Source: Haloactinomyces albus (GTDB taxonomy: Bacteria > Actinomycetota > Actinomycetes > Mycobacteriales > Pseudonocardiaceae). Taken from it: a stretch of 64,000 nucleotides of DNA. Shown here piece after piece: positions 8,560 through 17,741 of this stretch. A program made the position numbers and the translations under genes. The stretch lies in the NCBI RefSeq assembly GCF_031458135.1, contig NZ_JAVDXW010000001.1:1674001-1738000 (forward strand), read 5' to 3'. The first letter of the stretch is position 1, and each line of letters opens with the position of its first letter. The notes under the pieces were generated by a model. The model ran no database searches. It was not told where the DNA came from and saw only the letters and a list, made by a program, of their open reading frames with translations.

Positions 8560-9852
8560 TTAGGCACGCACGTCAGCACCATCGACGCGGCTGAACTCCG
8601 AGGCGGTGTCGTCGACGGAGGCCGCCGCGGTCAGGCGGTCCGGGCGGAATGCGGTGGCAGCGGCCAGGGCGATGAGGGCGGCCAGGATCGCTGCGGCGAG
8701 GAAGACGGCCCGGATGCCGTGGGGACCGGCGATCGGGCCGAGCAGCAGCGGGGAGGCGAACTGGCCGAGCAGCATCATCGAAGTCAGGTAGGAAATCGCC
8801 CGCCCTCGTACTTGCCTGGGAACTGCCGTGCCGACGAGGACGGAGGTCGCAGGCATGATCAGCCCCATGCCCAGGCCCAGCAGTGGGGTGCCCGCCAGCA
8901 ACATCCACGGCCGGGTGGCGGCGGCGAGTATCGCGAAGCCCGCTATCGGCAGCGTGAGGCCGACGAGAAAGATCGGGTAGTAGCGCAGGTGGCGGCGGAT
9001 CCGGCCGTAGACCAGGCCGACCAGGGCGGTGGCCGCGGTGGTCACGGCGATGAACACCGACACGGCCAGCGGGTCGGTGACGTCGAGCCGGGCCAACCGC
9101 TGGGGTACGAACACCATGACGGCGTACAGCAGCACCGCCGTGGTCAACGACAGCGCGTATATCCACAACAACGCCGGTGTCCGCCGCAGCAGTGTCGATA
9201 TCCGAACGGGGGTGTCGGCCGTGCTGCCGGCCGCCGTGTCGGCGGAGGTGCCGCGGGGCGGCCGGGCATCGGGCACCAGCCAGATGGCTGCGGCCGCGAT
9301 GGGCAGCGCGATGAGATACACCGTGAACGGGCCGCGCCAACTGATCCCACCGAGGGCTCCGCCCAGCATCGGCCACAGGATCCCGCCGATGCTGCCTGCT
9401 GTGGAGCGGTAGCCCATCACGGTGTCGGCCCGGTCCTGCCACAGGTTCAGCAGGCTCACGGTGAGCCCGTTGATCACGGCGGCTGCGGCCACCCCGAAAG
9501 CCGCCCGCGAGGCCAGCAGCGCCGGGTAGCCGGTGGCCAGCGCACCTGCGGCGCCGAACACCGCGTAGGCGACGAGCCCGGCCGCGAGCACCCGCCGGGT
9601 TCCGGTCCGGTCGATCAGCGCGCCGACCAACGGCCCGGACAGGGCGATCAGCAGCGAGTGGGTGGTGATGACCACCCCCGCCTGTCCGGCGCCGAGGTCG
9701 AAATCATCGCGGATCAGCGCCACCACCGGTGAGATCACCGCACCGGCCATCACTCCCAGCGTGGCCGAGGCCAGCAGCGCGGCCAGCGCCCCCGTCCCGG
9801 CACGTCGAAGCGGAGCCGGGGCGGGTGACGCGGGAACTCGTGTCGTGCTCAT
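8560..9852 (-). CDS. MFS transporter (drug:H+ antiporter-like)
   Basis: 430 residues with twelve predicted membrane helices and the usual central loop near residue 215. The loop 2-3 signature appears as GALIDRTGTRRVLAAG (family GxLaDrxGrrxxl). It starts MSTTRVPASPAPAPLRRAG; no other start is needed. It should export a small molecule by proton exchange. The FMN reductase gene and divergent TetR regulator lie 76 bp upstream, and all three may form a stress-responsive unit, with the MFS protein as the exporter. Substrate cannot be told from sequence. Confidence 0.9.
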   Translation of the reverse strand: MSTTRVPASPAPAPLRRAGTGALAALLASATLGVMAGAVISPVVALIRDDFDLGAGQAGVVITTHSLLIALSGPLVGALIDRTGTRRVLAAGLVAYAVFGAAGALATGYPALLASRAAFGVAAAAVINGLTVSLLNLWQDRADTVMGYRSTAGSIGGILWPMLGGALGGISWRGPFTVYLIALPIAAAAIWLVPDARPPRGTSADTAAGSTADTPVRISTLLRRTPALLWIYALSLTTAVLLYAVMVFVPQRLARLDVTDPLAVSVFIAVTTAATALVGLVYGRIRRHLRYYPIFLVGLTLPIAGFAILAAATRPWMLLAGTPLLGLGMGLIMPATSVLVGTAVPRQVRGRAISYLTSMMLLGQFASPLLLGPIAGPHGIRAVFLAAAILAALIALAAATAFRPDRLTAAASVDDTASEFSRVDGADVRA

Positions 9853-9928
9853 GGGAATGCTCCACTCGCTGGTGCGGTGATCGACTGCTGTGGCGGATCG
9901 AGTGCTGCGGTGATCGACTACTGGGCGG

Positions 9929-10531
9929 TCAGGCGTTGTAGGGGCGGGCTTCGCGGGCGTCCCGCAGCGCGTGTGCCCACCAGGCGAGTTGGTCGAGCAG
10001 GACCTTGGCGGCCCCGTTCACCACCTCGGGGTCATGGGGTTGGCCGTGCTCGTCGAACCGGTTGGGGGCCATGGCGAAGCTCACCGTTTCCCGGATGGTG
10101 ACCGCGTGCAGCTCGGCGAAGACCGGGCGAAGCTGCTCCACCGAGCGCTGACCTCCGGCCAGACCGCCGTAGGAGACGAAGCCGACCGGCTTGGCCTGCC
10201 ATTCCCGGTACAGGGAGTCGATGGCGAGCTTCAGCGGGCCCGGGTAGCCGTGGTTGTACTCGGGGGTGACGACGACGAACGCGTCGGCGGCGCCGATCCG
10301 GTCGGCGAACGTCCGCACCTGTGGGGAGGCGTACTCGCCTGTGGACACCTTGGGCGCAGGCTGCGCCTGTTGCTCCGCGGGGATGGCGGTGTCGGCGAGG
10401 TCGATCACGTCGATGGCCATGTCGGCGTGCTGTTCGGCCTGGCCGACGAACCAGTGGGCCACGGTGGGCCCGAAGCGGCCCTCTCGGGTGCTGCCGATGA
10501 TGACGGCCAGTCGAAGCGGGGTGGTGGACAT
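9929..10531 (-). CDS. NADPH-dependent FMN reductase (flavodoxin-like)
   Basis: 200 residues from the ATG at 10531, preceded by AAGGAGAT. The N-terminal phosphate-binding loop VIIGSTREGRFGPTVAHW and the flavin-contacting TPEYNHGYPGPLK near residue 97 are typical of the SsuE/chromate-reductase family; YGGLAGGQR follows at about residue 130. It reduces FMN, quinones or chromate using NADPH in the cytoplasm. It faces a TetR regulator gene across about 130 bp with an imperfect inverted repeat, so it is probably repressed by that regulator. The MFS gene lies 76 bp downstream on the same strand. Confidence 0.93.
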   Translation of the reverse strand: MSTTPLRLAVIIGSTREGRFGPTVAHWFVGQAEQHADMAIDVIDLADTAIPAEQQAQPAPKVSTGEYASPQVRTFADRIGAADAFVVVTPEYNHGYPGPLKLAIDSLYREWQAKPVGFVSYGGLAGGQRSVEQLRPVFAELHAVTIRETVSFAMAPNRFDEHGQPHDPEVVNGAAKVLLDQLAWWAHALRDAREARPYNA

Positions 10532-10575
10532 CGGAAATCTCCTTACCTCGTGCTGTGGTGGACCCACTCAAACAC

Positions 10576-10602
10576 AAAGTGCCTCTCGGTGGCAAGTTTA
10601 CA
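10576..10602. promoter_or_regulatory. Candidate TetR operator between FMN reductase and TetR genes
   Basis: Imperfect inverted repeat with half-sites AAAGTGCC and GGCAAGTTT, near the -35-like TTGCCA (leftward strand) of the FMN reductase gene. Its place between divergent genes fits repression of the reductase and autoregulation. The symmetry is only about six of nine positions. Confidence 0.35.
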
Positions 10603-10629
10603 TGGGAAGCAAAAAAACCCAGGAGGCTT

Positions 10630-10665
10630 TTGCCTATTGAAGGCGACATGCTTAGACTGGCCGGT
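10630..10665 (+). promoter_or_regulatory. Promoter of the TetR gene, probably giving a leaderless mRNA
   Basis: TTGCCT (10630-10635) and TAGACT (10653-10658) are 17 bp apart. Transcription would start about seven bases after the -10, at 10665-10666, which is the ATG itself. No ribosome-binding site is seen before this ATG, as expected for a leaderless message. Confidence 0.55.
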
Positions 10666-11340
10666 ATGACGGCGCACACCTCCGAGACCGGGGACCGGAC
10701 CCTGCCGCTTCGTGAGCGCAAGAAGCTGCGCACCCGCCGCGAGCTGGCCGATGCGGCGCTGACCCTGTTCACCGAGCGGGGTTTCGACGCGACCACGCTC
10801 GACGAACTGGTCGACGCGGTCGAGGTATCCAAGCGCACCTTCTTCCGCTACTTCTCCTCCAAGGAAGAAGTCGCCATGGCCGCGGAGGCGGAGCTGTGGG
10901 ACACCTACGTCGCCGTCTTCGCCGACCGCGAGATCCACGGTCCGGCGTTGACCACCCTGCGAGAGGCGCTGTCGGCCGCGATCCTGAACCTGGGCGACGA
11001 CTGGGAGCAGCGCTTCATGACCGCCCGCTGGCTCGCCGCGAGAACCCCCGCGCTCCGCGACCACAGCCTGCTGTCCTCCATCACCGTGCAGCGGCGACTC
11101 GTGGACGAGCTCGAAGCCAAACTCGGCGGCGACAGCCGCGAGGACGTCCGGCTACGCCTGCTCGGCGAGCTCGCCCTCAGCGCCTGGCGCTGCGGCGCCA
11201 GCAACTGGGTCCGCGCCAACCGGGAGAGCTGGACGCACGGCGGCGACCACGGCGGGCGCACCGCGCTCGTGCGCCACGTCGAGGAAGCCTTCGACGCCCT
11301 CCCCGCAAGCCTCGCCCTCTCCACTCCCGACGGTCCCTGA
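10666..11340 (+). CDS. TetR-family transcriptional regulator
   Basis: 224 residues from the ATG at 10666 (MTAHTSETGDRTLPLRERKK). An ATG at 10648 is an alternative, but the promoter spacing favours 10666. The N-terminal helix-turn-helix is clear: ELADAALTLFTERGFDATTL then VDAVEVSKRTFFRYFSSKEE. The C-terminal two thirds form the variable ligand-binding and dimer domain. It is divergent from the FMN reductase gene and likely represses it, and perhaps the MFS transporter gene, until a ligand binds. It converges with the GAF-ANTAR gene, whose stop lies 26 bp beyond. Confidence 0.93.
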   Translation: MTAHTSETGDRTLPLRERKKLRTRRELADAALTLFTERGFDATTLDELVDAVEVSKRTFFRYFSSKEEVAMAAEAELWDTYVAVFADREIHGPALTTLREALSAAILNLGDDWEQRFMTARWLAARTPALRDHSLLSSITVQRRLVDELEAKLGGDSREDVRLRLLGELALSAWRCGASNWVRANRESWTHGGDHGGRTALVRHVEEAFDALPASLALSTPDGP

Positions 11341-11366
11341 CCGGAGCGGCGGGAAGAGGATTCGGG

Positions 11367-12074
11367 TTACTGCGACCACATGTCCCGGCCGGAGCTTTCG
11401 TGGTCATCGACCATCCACCGGGCCAACTCGGCCAGTTTGATGTTGCTGTCCTGGGAAGAGCGAACCAACTGCCGGAATGCCTGCTCGCCCGTGATCTTCT
11501 CCCGGGCCATCAGCAGACCCTTGGCCTGGCCGATGACATCGCGCGTGGCCAGCGCCTCGGTGAGCTGATCCTCCCGCCTCTTGCCGGAGAGCACCACCGC
11601 CGCGTAGGAGGCGAACAGCTCGCCGACGACCCGCGTCTGCCCATCGAATTGCCCCGGGGCGGTCGCGTACAGGTTCAGCGCGCCGATGGTGTCGCTTTCG
11701 GCGAACAACTGAAACGAGACCATGCTGCGCATACCGATCTCGGCGGCACGAGGCGCGAAGGCCGGCCACCGGTCCTCACAGGTCAGATCATCGACGAGGA
11801 TGGTGTTCTCCGAGCGGATCGCTTGCAGACACGGGCCCTCACCGAGTTCGGACTGCAGTTGGTCGCAGTAGCTCACCAGCTCACTGGTGGGTGCTTGTGC
11901 GGTCACCCGCCGGCGCTCGGACCAGCTGATGCCCGCGTAGTCAGCTCCGGGCACAGTGGTCACTGCGGCATGCGTAATCGCCTCCAGCGTGGCAGTGAGG
12001 TCCTGCTCGGCCTCCAACCGGCGGGCGAGAGCACCCAATACCCGAACAAGATCGTATACGGTCTCGCCCTGCAT
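11367..12074 (-). CDS. GAF-ANTAR RNA-binding antiterminator regulator
   Basis: 235 residues. GAF domain at about 20-165 (DYAGISWSERRRVTAQAPTS; later MVSFQLFAESDTIGALNLYA) and a C-terminal ANTAR domain at about 168-225 (LTEALATRDVIGQAKGLLMA, later GEQAFRQLVRSSQDSNIKLA). ANTAR domains bind paired stem-loops in nascent RNA and prevent termination; GAF senses a small ligand. Actinobacteria carry many of these soluble proteins. A second copy of the same architecture occurs at 32753-33460. No partner kinase is adjacent and no target hairpin was identified. Confidence 0.92.
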   Translation of the reverse strand: MQGETVYDLVRVLGALARRLEAEQDLTATLEAITHAAVTTVPGADYAGISWSERRRVTAQAPTSELVSYCDQLQSELGEGPCLQAIRSENTILVDDLTCEDRWPAFAPRAAEIGMRSMVSFQLFAESDTIGALNLYATAPGQFDGQTRVVGELFASYAAVVLSGKRREDQLTEALATRDVIGQAKGLLMAREKITGEQAFRQLVRSSQDSNIKLAELARWMVDDHESSGRDMWSQ

Positions 12075-12612
12075 CCGCCTCTCCTCGCAGTCGCCGAGAT
12101 CGGTGCTGCGGGAGCGCCCACAGTAGACACCTCACCCCTGACGACAGGTGTTTCGGTGCGGCTAGGGCTCAACCGGCGAAGGGAACAATAGCACCAGGCG
12201 ACAGGTAACTATCCGGTAGGTAGATCAACTCGAGAGTTGGCCGGGCCAGGACGACTGGCATCGAATACCCCCTCGAACGTCCACAATAGTCATTTTTGAG
12301 TATGTGGACACCTGATTTCCCTCTCTAGAATGATCACGCAGCGCGAGCTTACGGATACTCCCGGGAATCTCGCAGACACTGGTGGCGGCCATGACCAGCG
12401 ATGACGTGCAATTCCAACGTGGGGTGGACAGCTATGAGCCTCTGTCGAAGCTCCGCCGATGTCGGCGGCTTCACCACCTCCACTCCACAGCGGACCGATG
12501 CACGAGGCCGGCGCATTGCAGGAGTGTCGGTGATTGCTGTTTGAGTCTTCGTGCAGTGCCGGATCGCTGCGACTCGACGATGGCGTGTGTCTGATCAACA
12601 GGGCTGGGGACA
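12075..12612. other. 538-bp non-coding region upstream of cas3 with a candidate promoter
   Basis: I see no convincing gene. A locally A+T-rich patch at 12285-12335 contains TGTGGA (12303-12308) and TAGAAT (12326-12331) with 17 bp between, a plausible sigma-70-type promoter for the cas operon that would leave a leader of about 275 nt. Short frames here (for example 12382-12594) lack family features. Confidence 0.4.
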
Positions 12613-15453
12613 ATGGTACTGAGTGAAGCGGCCCGCTCGGTCTGGGCGAAGTCCTTCAACGAAGCGGGGGACTGGCTGCCGCTGTGGCAGCACATGGACG
12701 ACTCCGCCGACATCGCCGGGTGGCTGTTCGACCACTGGCTGGCACCCGGTGTGGTCCGGCTGCTGGCGGAGGAGTTCGCGGGTGATGTCACCGCCGCCCG
12801 CGCAGCGGTGACGTTTCTGGCCGGTGTGCACGACCTGGGGAAGGCGACCCCGGCCTTCGCCGTGCAGAACACCGTCCTCGCCCAGCGGATGCGGGACCAG
12901 GGCTTGTACATGCCGCCGACGAAGGCCGAACTTCCCGAACGGCATCTCGCCCACCACACCGTCGCAGGCCACCACCTGCTGATCGAGTGGCTCCTCGGCA
13001 AGGGGTGGCAGAAGCGTTCGGCCAGGGCGTGGGGCGTGGTGCTGGGCGGTCACCACGGGGTTCCGCCGGACTCCGCTGCCGAGAATGCGTCACGGAACCA
13101 TCCGGAGCTTTACGGCACTGGTGCCTGGCGCACGGTTCAACAGGAACTGGCCGAACGTGCGGCGGTTCGTTCCGGAACCTCCGAACGTCTTGCCGAATGG
13201 GAGAACCTGAAGCTCTCCGCCGGTTTCCAGGTTCTGGTCACGGGCTTGGTGATCGTTTCCGACTGGATCGCGAGCAACGAGGATCTCCTGCCGTTCTCGA
13301 CCGGCGAACTACCGGAGGTTTCCGAAAACGTCGAGCGCACATCGCGAGCGCTCGGCGAGTTGCGGTTACCGGCACCGTGGCGGCCGAACGGCGTGCCGAA
13401 CGATGTGGCGGAGCTGTTCCGAGCACGGTTTCGACTTCCCGCCGATGCCGCACCACGCCCGGTGCAGCACGCTGCCTGCGAAGTGGCCGGCACCGCCTCC
13501 GAGCCGGGTCTGGTCATCATCGAGGCACCCATGGGTGAGGGCAAGACCGAGGCGGCACTCGCCGCGTCCGAGACCATGGCGGCACGGTGGGGTACGGGCG
13601 GAGTCCTCGTCGCGCTGCCCACCCAAGCCACGAGCGATGCCATGTTCCATCGCGTGGTCGATTGGCTGGACGCGATGGGAGCCGAGGACCAGCAGGTCGG
13701 CGGGGCGATCACACTCAGCCACGGCAAGGCTCGATTCAATCGCCTGTTCCAGGGACTGGTCCGCGCAGGCCGCTCGATCGAGGTCGGGTGCGACGAGAAA
13801 CAGGACCGAACACCACACGCGGTCGTGGCGCACTCGTGGTTGTCGGGCCGGAAGAAGTCCCAACTGGCCAACTTCACGATCGGCACCATCGACCAACTGC
13901 TGTTCGCGGGCCTGAAGTCGCGACATCTGATGCTTCGGCACCTGGGGCTGGCAGGCAAGGTGGTCATCCTGGACGAGGTCCATGCCTACGACGCCCACAT
14001 GAACTCGTACCTGATCAAGGTACTCACCTGGCTGGGGGCTTACCGGGTTCCGGTCCTCGCGTTGTCGGCGACCCTGCCCGCCGACCGGCGTCGGGCCCTG
14101 CTGGAAGCCTACCGGCAGGGCCGGAAGTACGGCCCTGGCGATGGTGCCGGTCAGGACTTGGCGGCCATCCCCGCCGATGTGGACGGAAACCCCGGCTATC
14201 CGCTTCTCACCTGGAGCGAGGGCCCCCAGGTGAGGACGAAGGTCGTCGAGCCATCCGGTCGGCGCACCGAGGTGTCGATCGACGTGCTCGGCGGCAGCGT
14301 CGAGGACGATCTCGATGCGCTGACCTGCCTGCTGCGGGATGCGCTGTCCGAGGGTGGTTGCGCCGCCGTCGTGCGGAACACGGTTCGTCGGGTACTGGAT
14401 ACCGCGAGTCGGCTGGAGCAGGAGTTCCCCGGCGAAGTGACAGTGGCTCACTCCCGGTTCATGGCAGCCGACCGGATGCGCAAGGACAGTGAGCTGCTTG
14501 ATCGTTTCGGCTCTCCGGATCGGGCCGTGCGACGGCCGGAGCGGCACATCGTGGTCGCCTCGCAGGTGATCGAGCAGTCCCTCGACGTCGACTTCGACCT
14601 GCTGGTCACCGATCTCGCACCGGCCGATCTCGTACTCCAGCGAATGGGGCGTCTGCACCGGCATCAGCGCGGCACAGGGCAAGGCGACCGGCCATCGACA
14701 CTGCGCTCGGCACGCGCCTACCTCACCGGAGTGGACTGCACACAGAACCCACCGGAACTCGAACCCGCGTCGGCTCGGCACATCTACGGCGCGTACTGGC
14801 TACTCCGGTCGGCTGCCGTGCTTCAGCCGTACTTCGGAAGCAGCATCACGCTGCCCGACGACATCGCCGCACTCGTGCAGCGCGCCTACGGCCCCGAACA
14901 GGTCGAGCCCGAGGACTGGCGGGGCGCGGTGTCCGAGGCCTGGCAACAGTGGCGCGAGAGGACGGAAAGCCGCGAGTCCAAGGCACGCGATTTCCAGATC
15001 GCCGCACCGACCCGCCCCGGAAAGGCGATCATCGGGTGGGTCTCGGCCAATGTGGGAGAAGCCGACGATGACGCACAGGGACAGGGGCAGGTACGCGACG
15101 GCGCGCCCACCCTCGAAGTGATCCTCGTCCAACACGACGAATCCGGACACTGGTTCACCCCGAACTGGCTGCCGCAGGGCAGCGGGAAACTCGCGATTCC
15201 TCGCGAGGAGACACCCCCGGACGGTCTCGCCCAGGTCATGGCGTCGTGCTCGCTGCGACTCCCGCTGACCTTCAGCAACGCCGACGCGGAAGAGGAACTC
15301 TGGGCGGCCACCCCACCGGCCTGGGAGCAGTCCGCGCTCATCTACCGCATGCCGGTCCTTCCCGTCGATGCGGACGGTTGGGGACGGATCGGCGACCGAC
15401 AGATTCGCTACACCCCCGAGATGGGGCTGGAGGTGGTCGACAGTGCCGACTGA
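12613..15453 (+). CDS. cas3: Cas3, type I-E nuclease-helicase (HD + DExH)
   Basis: 946 residues, the usual size for type I-E Cas3. The N-terminal HD nuclease has LAGVHDLGKATPAF near residue 70, with further metal-binding histidines in HHTVAGHH (about 115) and GGHHGVPP (about 140). The helicase has Walker A APMGEGKTEAAL near 305, the DEVH box VVILDEVHAYDAH near 455, motif III LALSATLP near 478, and motif VI VLQRMGRLHRH near 675. Recruited by Cascade to target DNA, it nicks and degrades it 3' to 5'. It opens the cas operon and overlaps cas8e by 11 bases. Confidence 0.97.
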   Translation: MVLSEAARSVWAKSFNEAGDWLPLWQHMDDSADIAGWLFDHWLAPGVVRLLAEEFAGDVTAARAAVTFLAGVHDLGKATPAFAVQNTVLAQRMRDQGLYMPPTKAELPERHLAHHTVAGHHLLIEWLLGKGWQKRSARAWGVVLGGHHGVPPDSAAENASRNHPELYGTGAWRTVQQELAERAAVRSGTSERLAEWENLKLSAGFQVLVTGLVIVSDWIASNEDLLPFSTGELPEVSENVERTSRALGELRLPAPWRPNGVPNDVAELFRARFRLPADAAPRPVQHAACEVAGTASEPGLVIIEAPMGEGKTEAALAASETMAARWGTGGVLVALPTQATSDAMFHRVVDWLDAMGAEDQQVGGAITLSHGKARFNRLFQGLVRAGRSIEVGCDEKQDRTPHAVVAHSWLSGRKKSQLANFTIGTIDQLLFAGLKSRHLMLRHLGLAGKVVILDEVHAYDAHMNSYLIKVLTWLGAYRVPVLALSATLPADRRRALLEAYRQGRKYGPGDGAGQDLAAIPADVDGNPGYPLLTWSEGPQVRTKVVEPSGRRTEVSIDVLGGSVEDDLDALTCLLRDALSEGGCAAVVRNTVRRVLDTASRLEQEFPGEVTVAHSRFMAADRMRKDSELLDRFGSPDRAVRRPERHIVVASQVIEQSLDVDFDLLVTDLAPADLVLQRMGRLHRHQRGTGQGDRPSTLRSARAYLTGVDCTQNPPELEPASARHIYGAYWLLRSAAVLQPYFGSSITLPDDIAALVQRAYGPEQVEPEDWRGAVSEAWQQWRERTESRESKARDFQIAAPTRPGKAIIGWVSANVGEADDDAQGQGQVRDGAPTLEVILVQHDESGHWFTPNWLPQGSGKLAIPREETPPDGLAQVMASCSLRLPLTFSNADAEEELWAATPPAWEQSALIYRMPVLPVDADGWGRIGDRQIRYTPEMGLEVVDSAD

Positions 15454-17089
15454 AACGGACTTCAACCTGCTCGACGAACCGTGGATCATCGTGCTCGGCA
15501 CCGACGGCCGCGAACGGCACGTGTCGATCCTCGATGCCCTCGAGCAGGCCCCTCGGCTCGGCATGATCGGTGGTGAGGTGCCCACGCAGGCGTTCGCGAT
15601 CACGCGGCTGCTGTTGGCCTTCCTGCACCGCGCGATCGACGGGCCGGACGATCAGGACGAGTGGGAAGGAGTGTGGGCCGCCGAGGAGCTGCCGATGGAC
15701 CGGATTCGCGAGTACGCCGAGCGCGTGCGGCCCCGGTTCGGCCTGTTCGCCGCCGAAGCACCGTTTTTCCAGGTCGCGGGTTTGCGGACTGCGAAGAACG
15801 AGGTGTCGGGCCTGGAGAAGATCGTCGCGGACGTACCCAACGGGGAGCCCTTCTTCACCACACGGTCGGCGGCGAGCCTGCGGCGGATCGACGCGGCCGA
15901 GGCCGCGCGATGGCTCGTGCACGCCCACGCCTTCGATCCCTCCGGCATCAAGTCCGGCGCCGTGGGTGATCCGAACGTCAAGGGCGGTAGGGGCTATCCG
16001 ATCGGCACCGGATGGTCGGGGCAGATCGGTGGTGTGCTCCCGCAGGGTGCGAACCTCCGGGAGACGCTGCTGCTCAATCTCATCTCCCGCGATGTCGAGA
16101 CCTTCGTCCGCATCGGTGGACAGGACGATGTGCCGCCGTGGGAGCGCGATCCGGACGGGCCGGAGTGGCAGGAGGAACGCCCGCCGCGCGGAGCTATCGA
16201 CCTGTACACGTGGCAGACCCGCCGGGTGCGCCTCGCGGGGGATCGCAACGGGGTGACCGGGGTGCTGCTGGCCAACGGGGACAAGATCCGGCCGCAGAAC
16301 CGGCATGGCCTCGATCCGCACACCGCCTGGCGCTACAGCGACCCGCAGTCCAAGAAATTCAAGACCACGGTGTACATGCCGCAGCCGCATGATCCGAACC
16401 GATCGGTGTGGCGGGGGATCGCGGCCATGCTCCCCTCGATTTCCGGGCGCCGGAGCAGCGGCAGCGAGCCCCAGCAGTTCCTGGCTCCCGGGGTGCTGCA
16501 GTGGCTCGGTGACCTGGTCGCCGAAGGACTTCTCCCGGAGAACTACGTTCCCCGCGTTCGGGTGCAGGGCGCGGAGTACGGCGCACAGAGCGCCACCTAC
16601 AGCGAGATCGTCGACGACGTCCTGCCGCTGTCGGTGGTTTTGCTTCGCCAGGACCGGCCCGCCGCCGGGCAGACGGCCACGGAAGCGGTGGCCGATGCCG
16701 AAAAGGTCGGAACGGCGATCTGGAGTTTCGCCGAGAACCTCGCGCAGGCCGGTGGAGCCGAACCCAAGTCCGGGGCGGGGGATCGTGCACGGGAACAGCT
16801 CTACGCGGCCCTCGAAACGCCCTACCGCGAGTGGCTGGCCGAGCTGGGCCCCGATCGGGACCTTTCCGAAGCCCGTGCCGCATGGCAGCGAACCGTCCGG
16901 GCAGCCACCACCCCGCTCGCGGAAGAGCTGATCGAGGCCGCACCACCGGCGGCGTGGGTCGGGCGAACCATCCGGGAACGGTTGGTGACCGCCGCGCTGG
17001 CGGAGGTGTGGTTCAAAGCCGGCCTCGGAAAGGCACTTCCCCTCGCCCGCAACCATTCGGAGAACACAGCACTGGAGGCAGCGGTATGA
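15443..17089 (+). CDS. casA: Cas8e (Cse1/CasA), large subunit of type I-E Cascade
   Basis: 548 residues from GTG 15443 (VPTETDFNLLDEPWI), which overlaps the end of cas3. The opening FNLLDEPWI is the hallmark of Cse1. The interior has RHVSILDALEQAP and GGEVPTQAFAITRLLLAFLH near residues 25-50, and NVKGGRGYPIGTGWSGQIGG near 175, all conserved in the family. Cas8e recognises the PAM and recruits Cas3. The next gene begins at an ATGA overlap. The GTG was chosen because family similarity starts there and the upstream frame is only a shadow of cas3. Confidence 0.96.
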   Translation: MPTETDFNLLDEPWIIVLGTDGRERHVSILDALEQAPRLGMIGGEVPTQAFAITRLLLAFLHRAIDGPDDQDEWEGVWAAEELPMDRIREYAERVRPRFGLFAAEAPFFQVAGLRTAKNEVSGLEKIVADVPNGEPFFTTRSAASLRRIDAAEAARWLVHAHAFDPSGIKSGAVGDPNVKGGRGYPIGTGWSGQIGGVLPQGANLRETLLLNLISRDVETFVRIGGQDDVPPWERDPDGPEWQEERPPRGAIDLYTWQTRRVRLAGDRNGVTGVLLANGDKIRPQNRHGLDPHTAWRYSDPQSKKFKTTVYMPQPHDPNRSVWRGIAAMLPSISGRRSSGSEPQQFLAPGVLQWLGDLVAEGLLPENYVPRVRVQGAEYGAQSATYSEIVDDVLPLSVVLLRQDRPAAGQTATEAVADAEKVGTAIWSFAENLAQAGGAEPKSGAGDRAREQLYAALETPYREWLAELGPDRDLSEARAAWQRTVRAATTPLAEELIEAAPPAAWVGRTIRERLVTAALAEVWFKAGLGKALPLARNHSENTALEAAV

Positions 17090-17736
17090 CCTCGACAGGC
17101 ACCGCACCACAGACCGGCCCGACGAGAAAGCTGGGCCCACTCGGAACCGCTCTCGACTGGCGGTTCACCCGGTTGCAGGAGGAGTACTCACGGGAGGCAC
17201 CGTCGGCGAAGGCGACTCTCGCGAGGCTGCGCCGTGGGCTCGGCAAACCGGCAGGCAGCGTCCCCGAGGTCTGGGAGAGCACCATCGGTGCGGTCCCGGA
17301 ATCGCTGAGCTGGGACCGCGATGAGCCGAGCCGAGCCGAGCAGGCGGCCCACGCCGCCTTCACCCTGTTCGCACTGCACCAGCAGTCCCTGTCCGTGGCC
17401 GCACACGCGCCCGGAACCTCCTTCGGGCGTGCCGTGGGATTTCTGCGGTTCGACTCCACCCGAAGCGAGGAGGCCGTGACCCGCAGGTTCATGGCCGTCT
17501 CCACCGCCGAGTCCGCCGACGAGGTGCTTGTCCACATGCGAGGACTCGTCACGCAACTCCGCTCGGCACAACGCGGCTTCGACTACGCACGACTGGCCGA
17601 CGACCTCACCGGGCTACTGACCCCCGGGCGAGCCACGCGAGTGCGGCTGGCCTGGGGACGGGACTTCTACCGCACCACCACGGACACCGCCGAGAGCGGC
17701 AACGACGAATCCACCGACGACATCACCGAGGAGTGA
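17086..17736 (+). CDS. casB: Cse2 (Cas11e/CasB), small subunit of type I-E Cascade
   Basis: 216 residues from the ATG at 17086, overlapping the cas8e stop (ATGA). All-helical, basic and Arg-rich, with family-like segments AKATLARLRRGLGKPAGSVP near residue 45, EAVTRRFMAVSTAES near 130 and GFDYARLADDLTGLL near 165. Two copies form the belly of Cascade and stabilise crRNA and the displaced strand. The acidic C-terminal tail (ESGNDESTDDITEE) is unusual but short. The gene precedes cas7e by a GTGA overlap or a 5-bp gap, depending on the start chosen there. Confidence 0.95.
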   Translation: MTSTGTAPQTGPTRKLGPLGTALDWRFTRLQEEYSREAPSAKATLARLRRGLGKPAGSVPEVWESTIGAVPESLSWDRDEPSRAEQAAHAAFTLFALHQQSLSVAAHAPGTSFGRAVGFLRFDSTRSEEAVTRRFMAVSTAESADEVLVHMRGLVTQLRSAQRGFDYARLADDLTGLLTPGRATRVRLAWGRDFYRTTTDTAESGNDESTDDITEE

Positions 17737-17741
17737 GCACC

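Noticed and set aside
7297-9732. Rightward frame of 811 codons opposite the desaturase and MFS genes
   Set aside because: Antisense shadow; Gly-, Arg- and Gln-rich composition without domains.
12382-12594. Short frame before cas3
   Set aside because: No family features, no ribosome-binding site and poor codon use.
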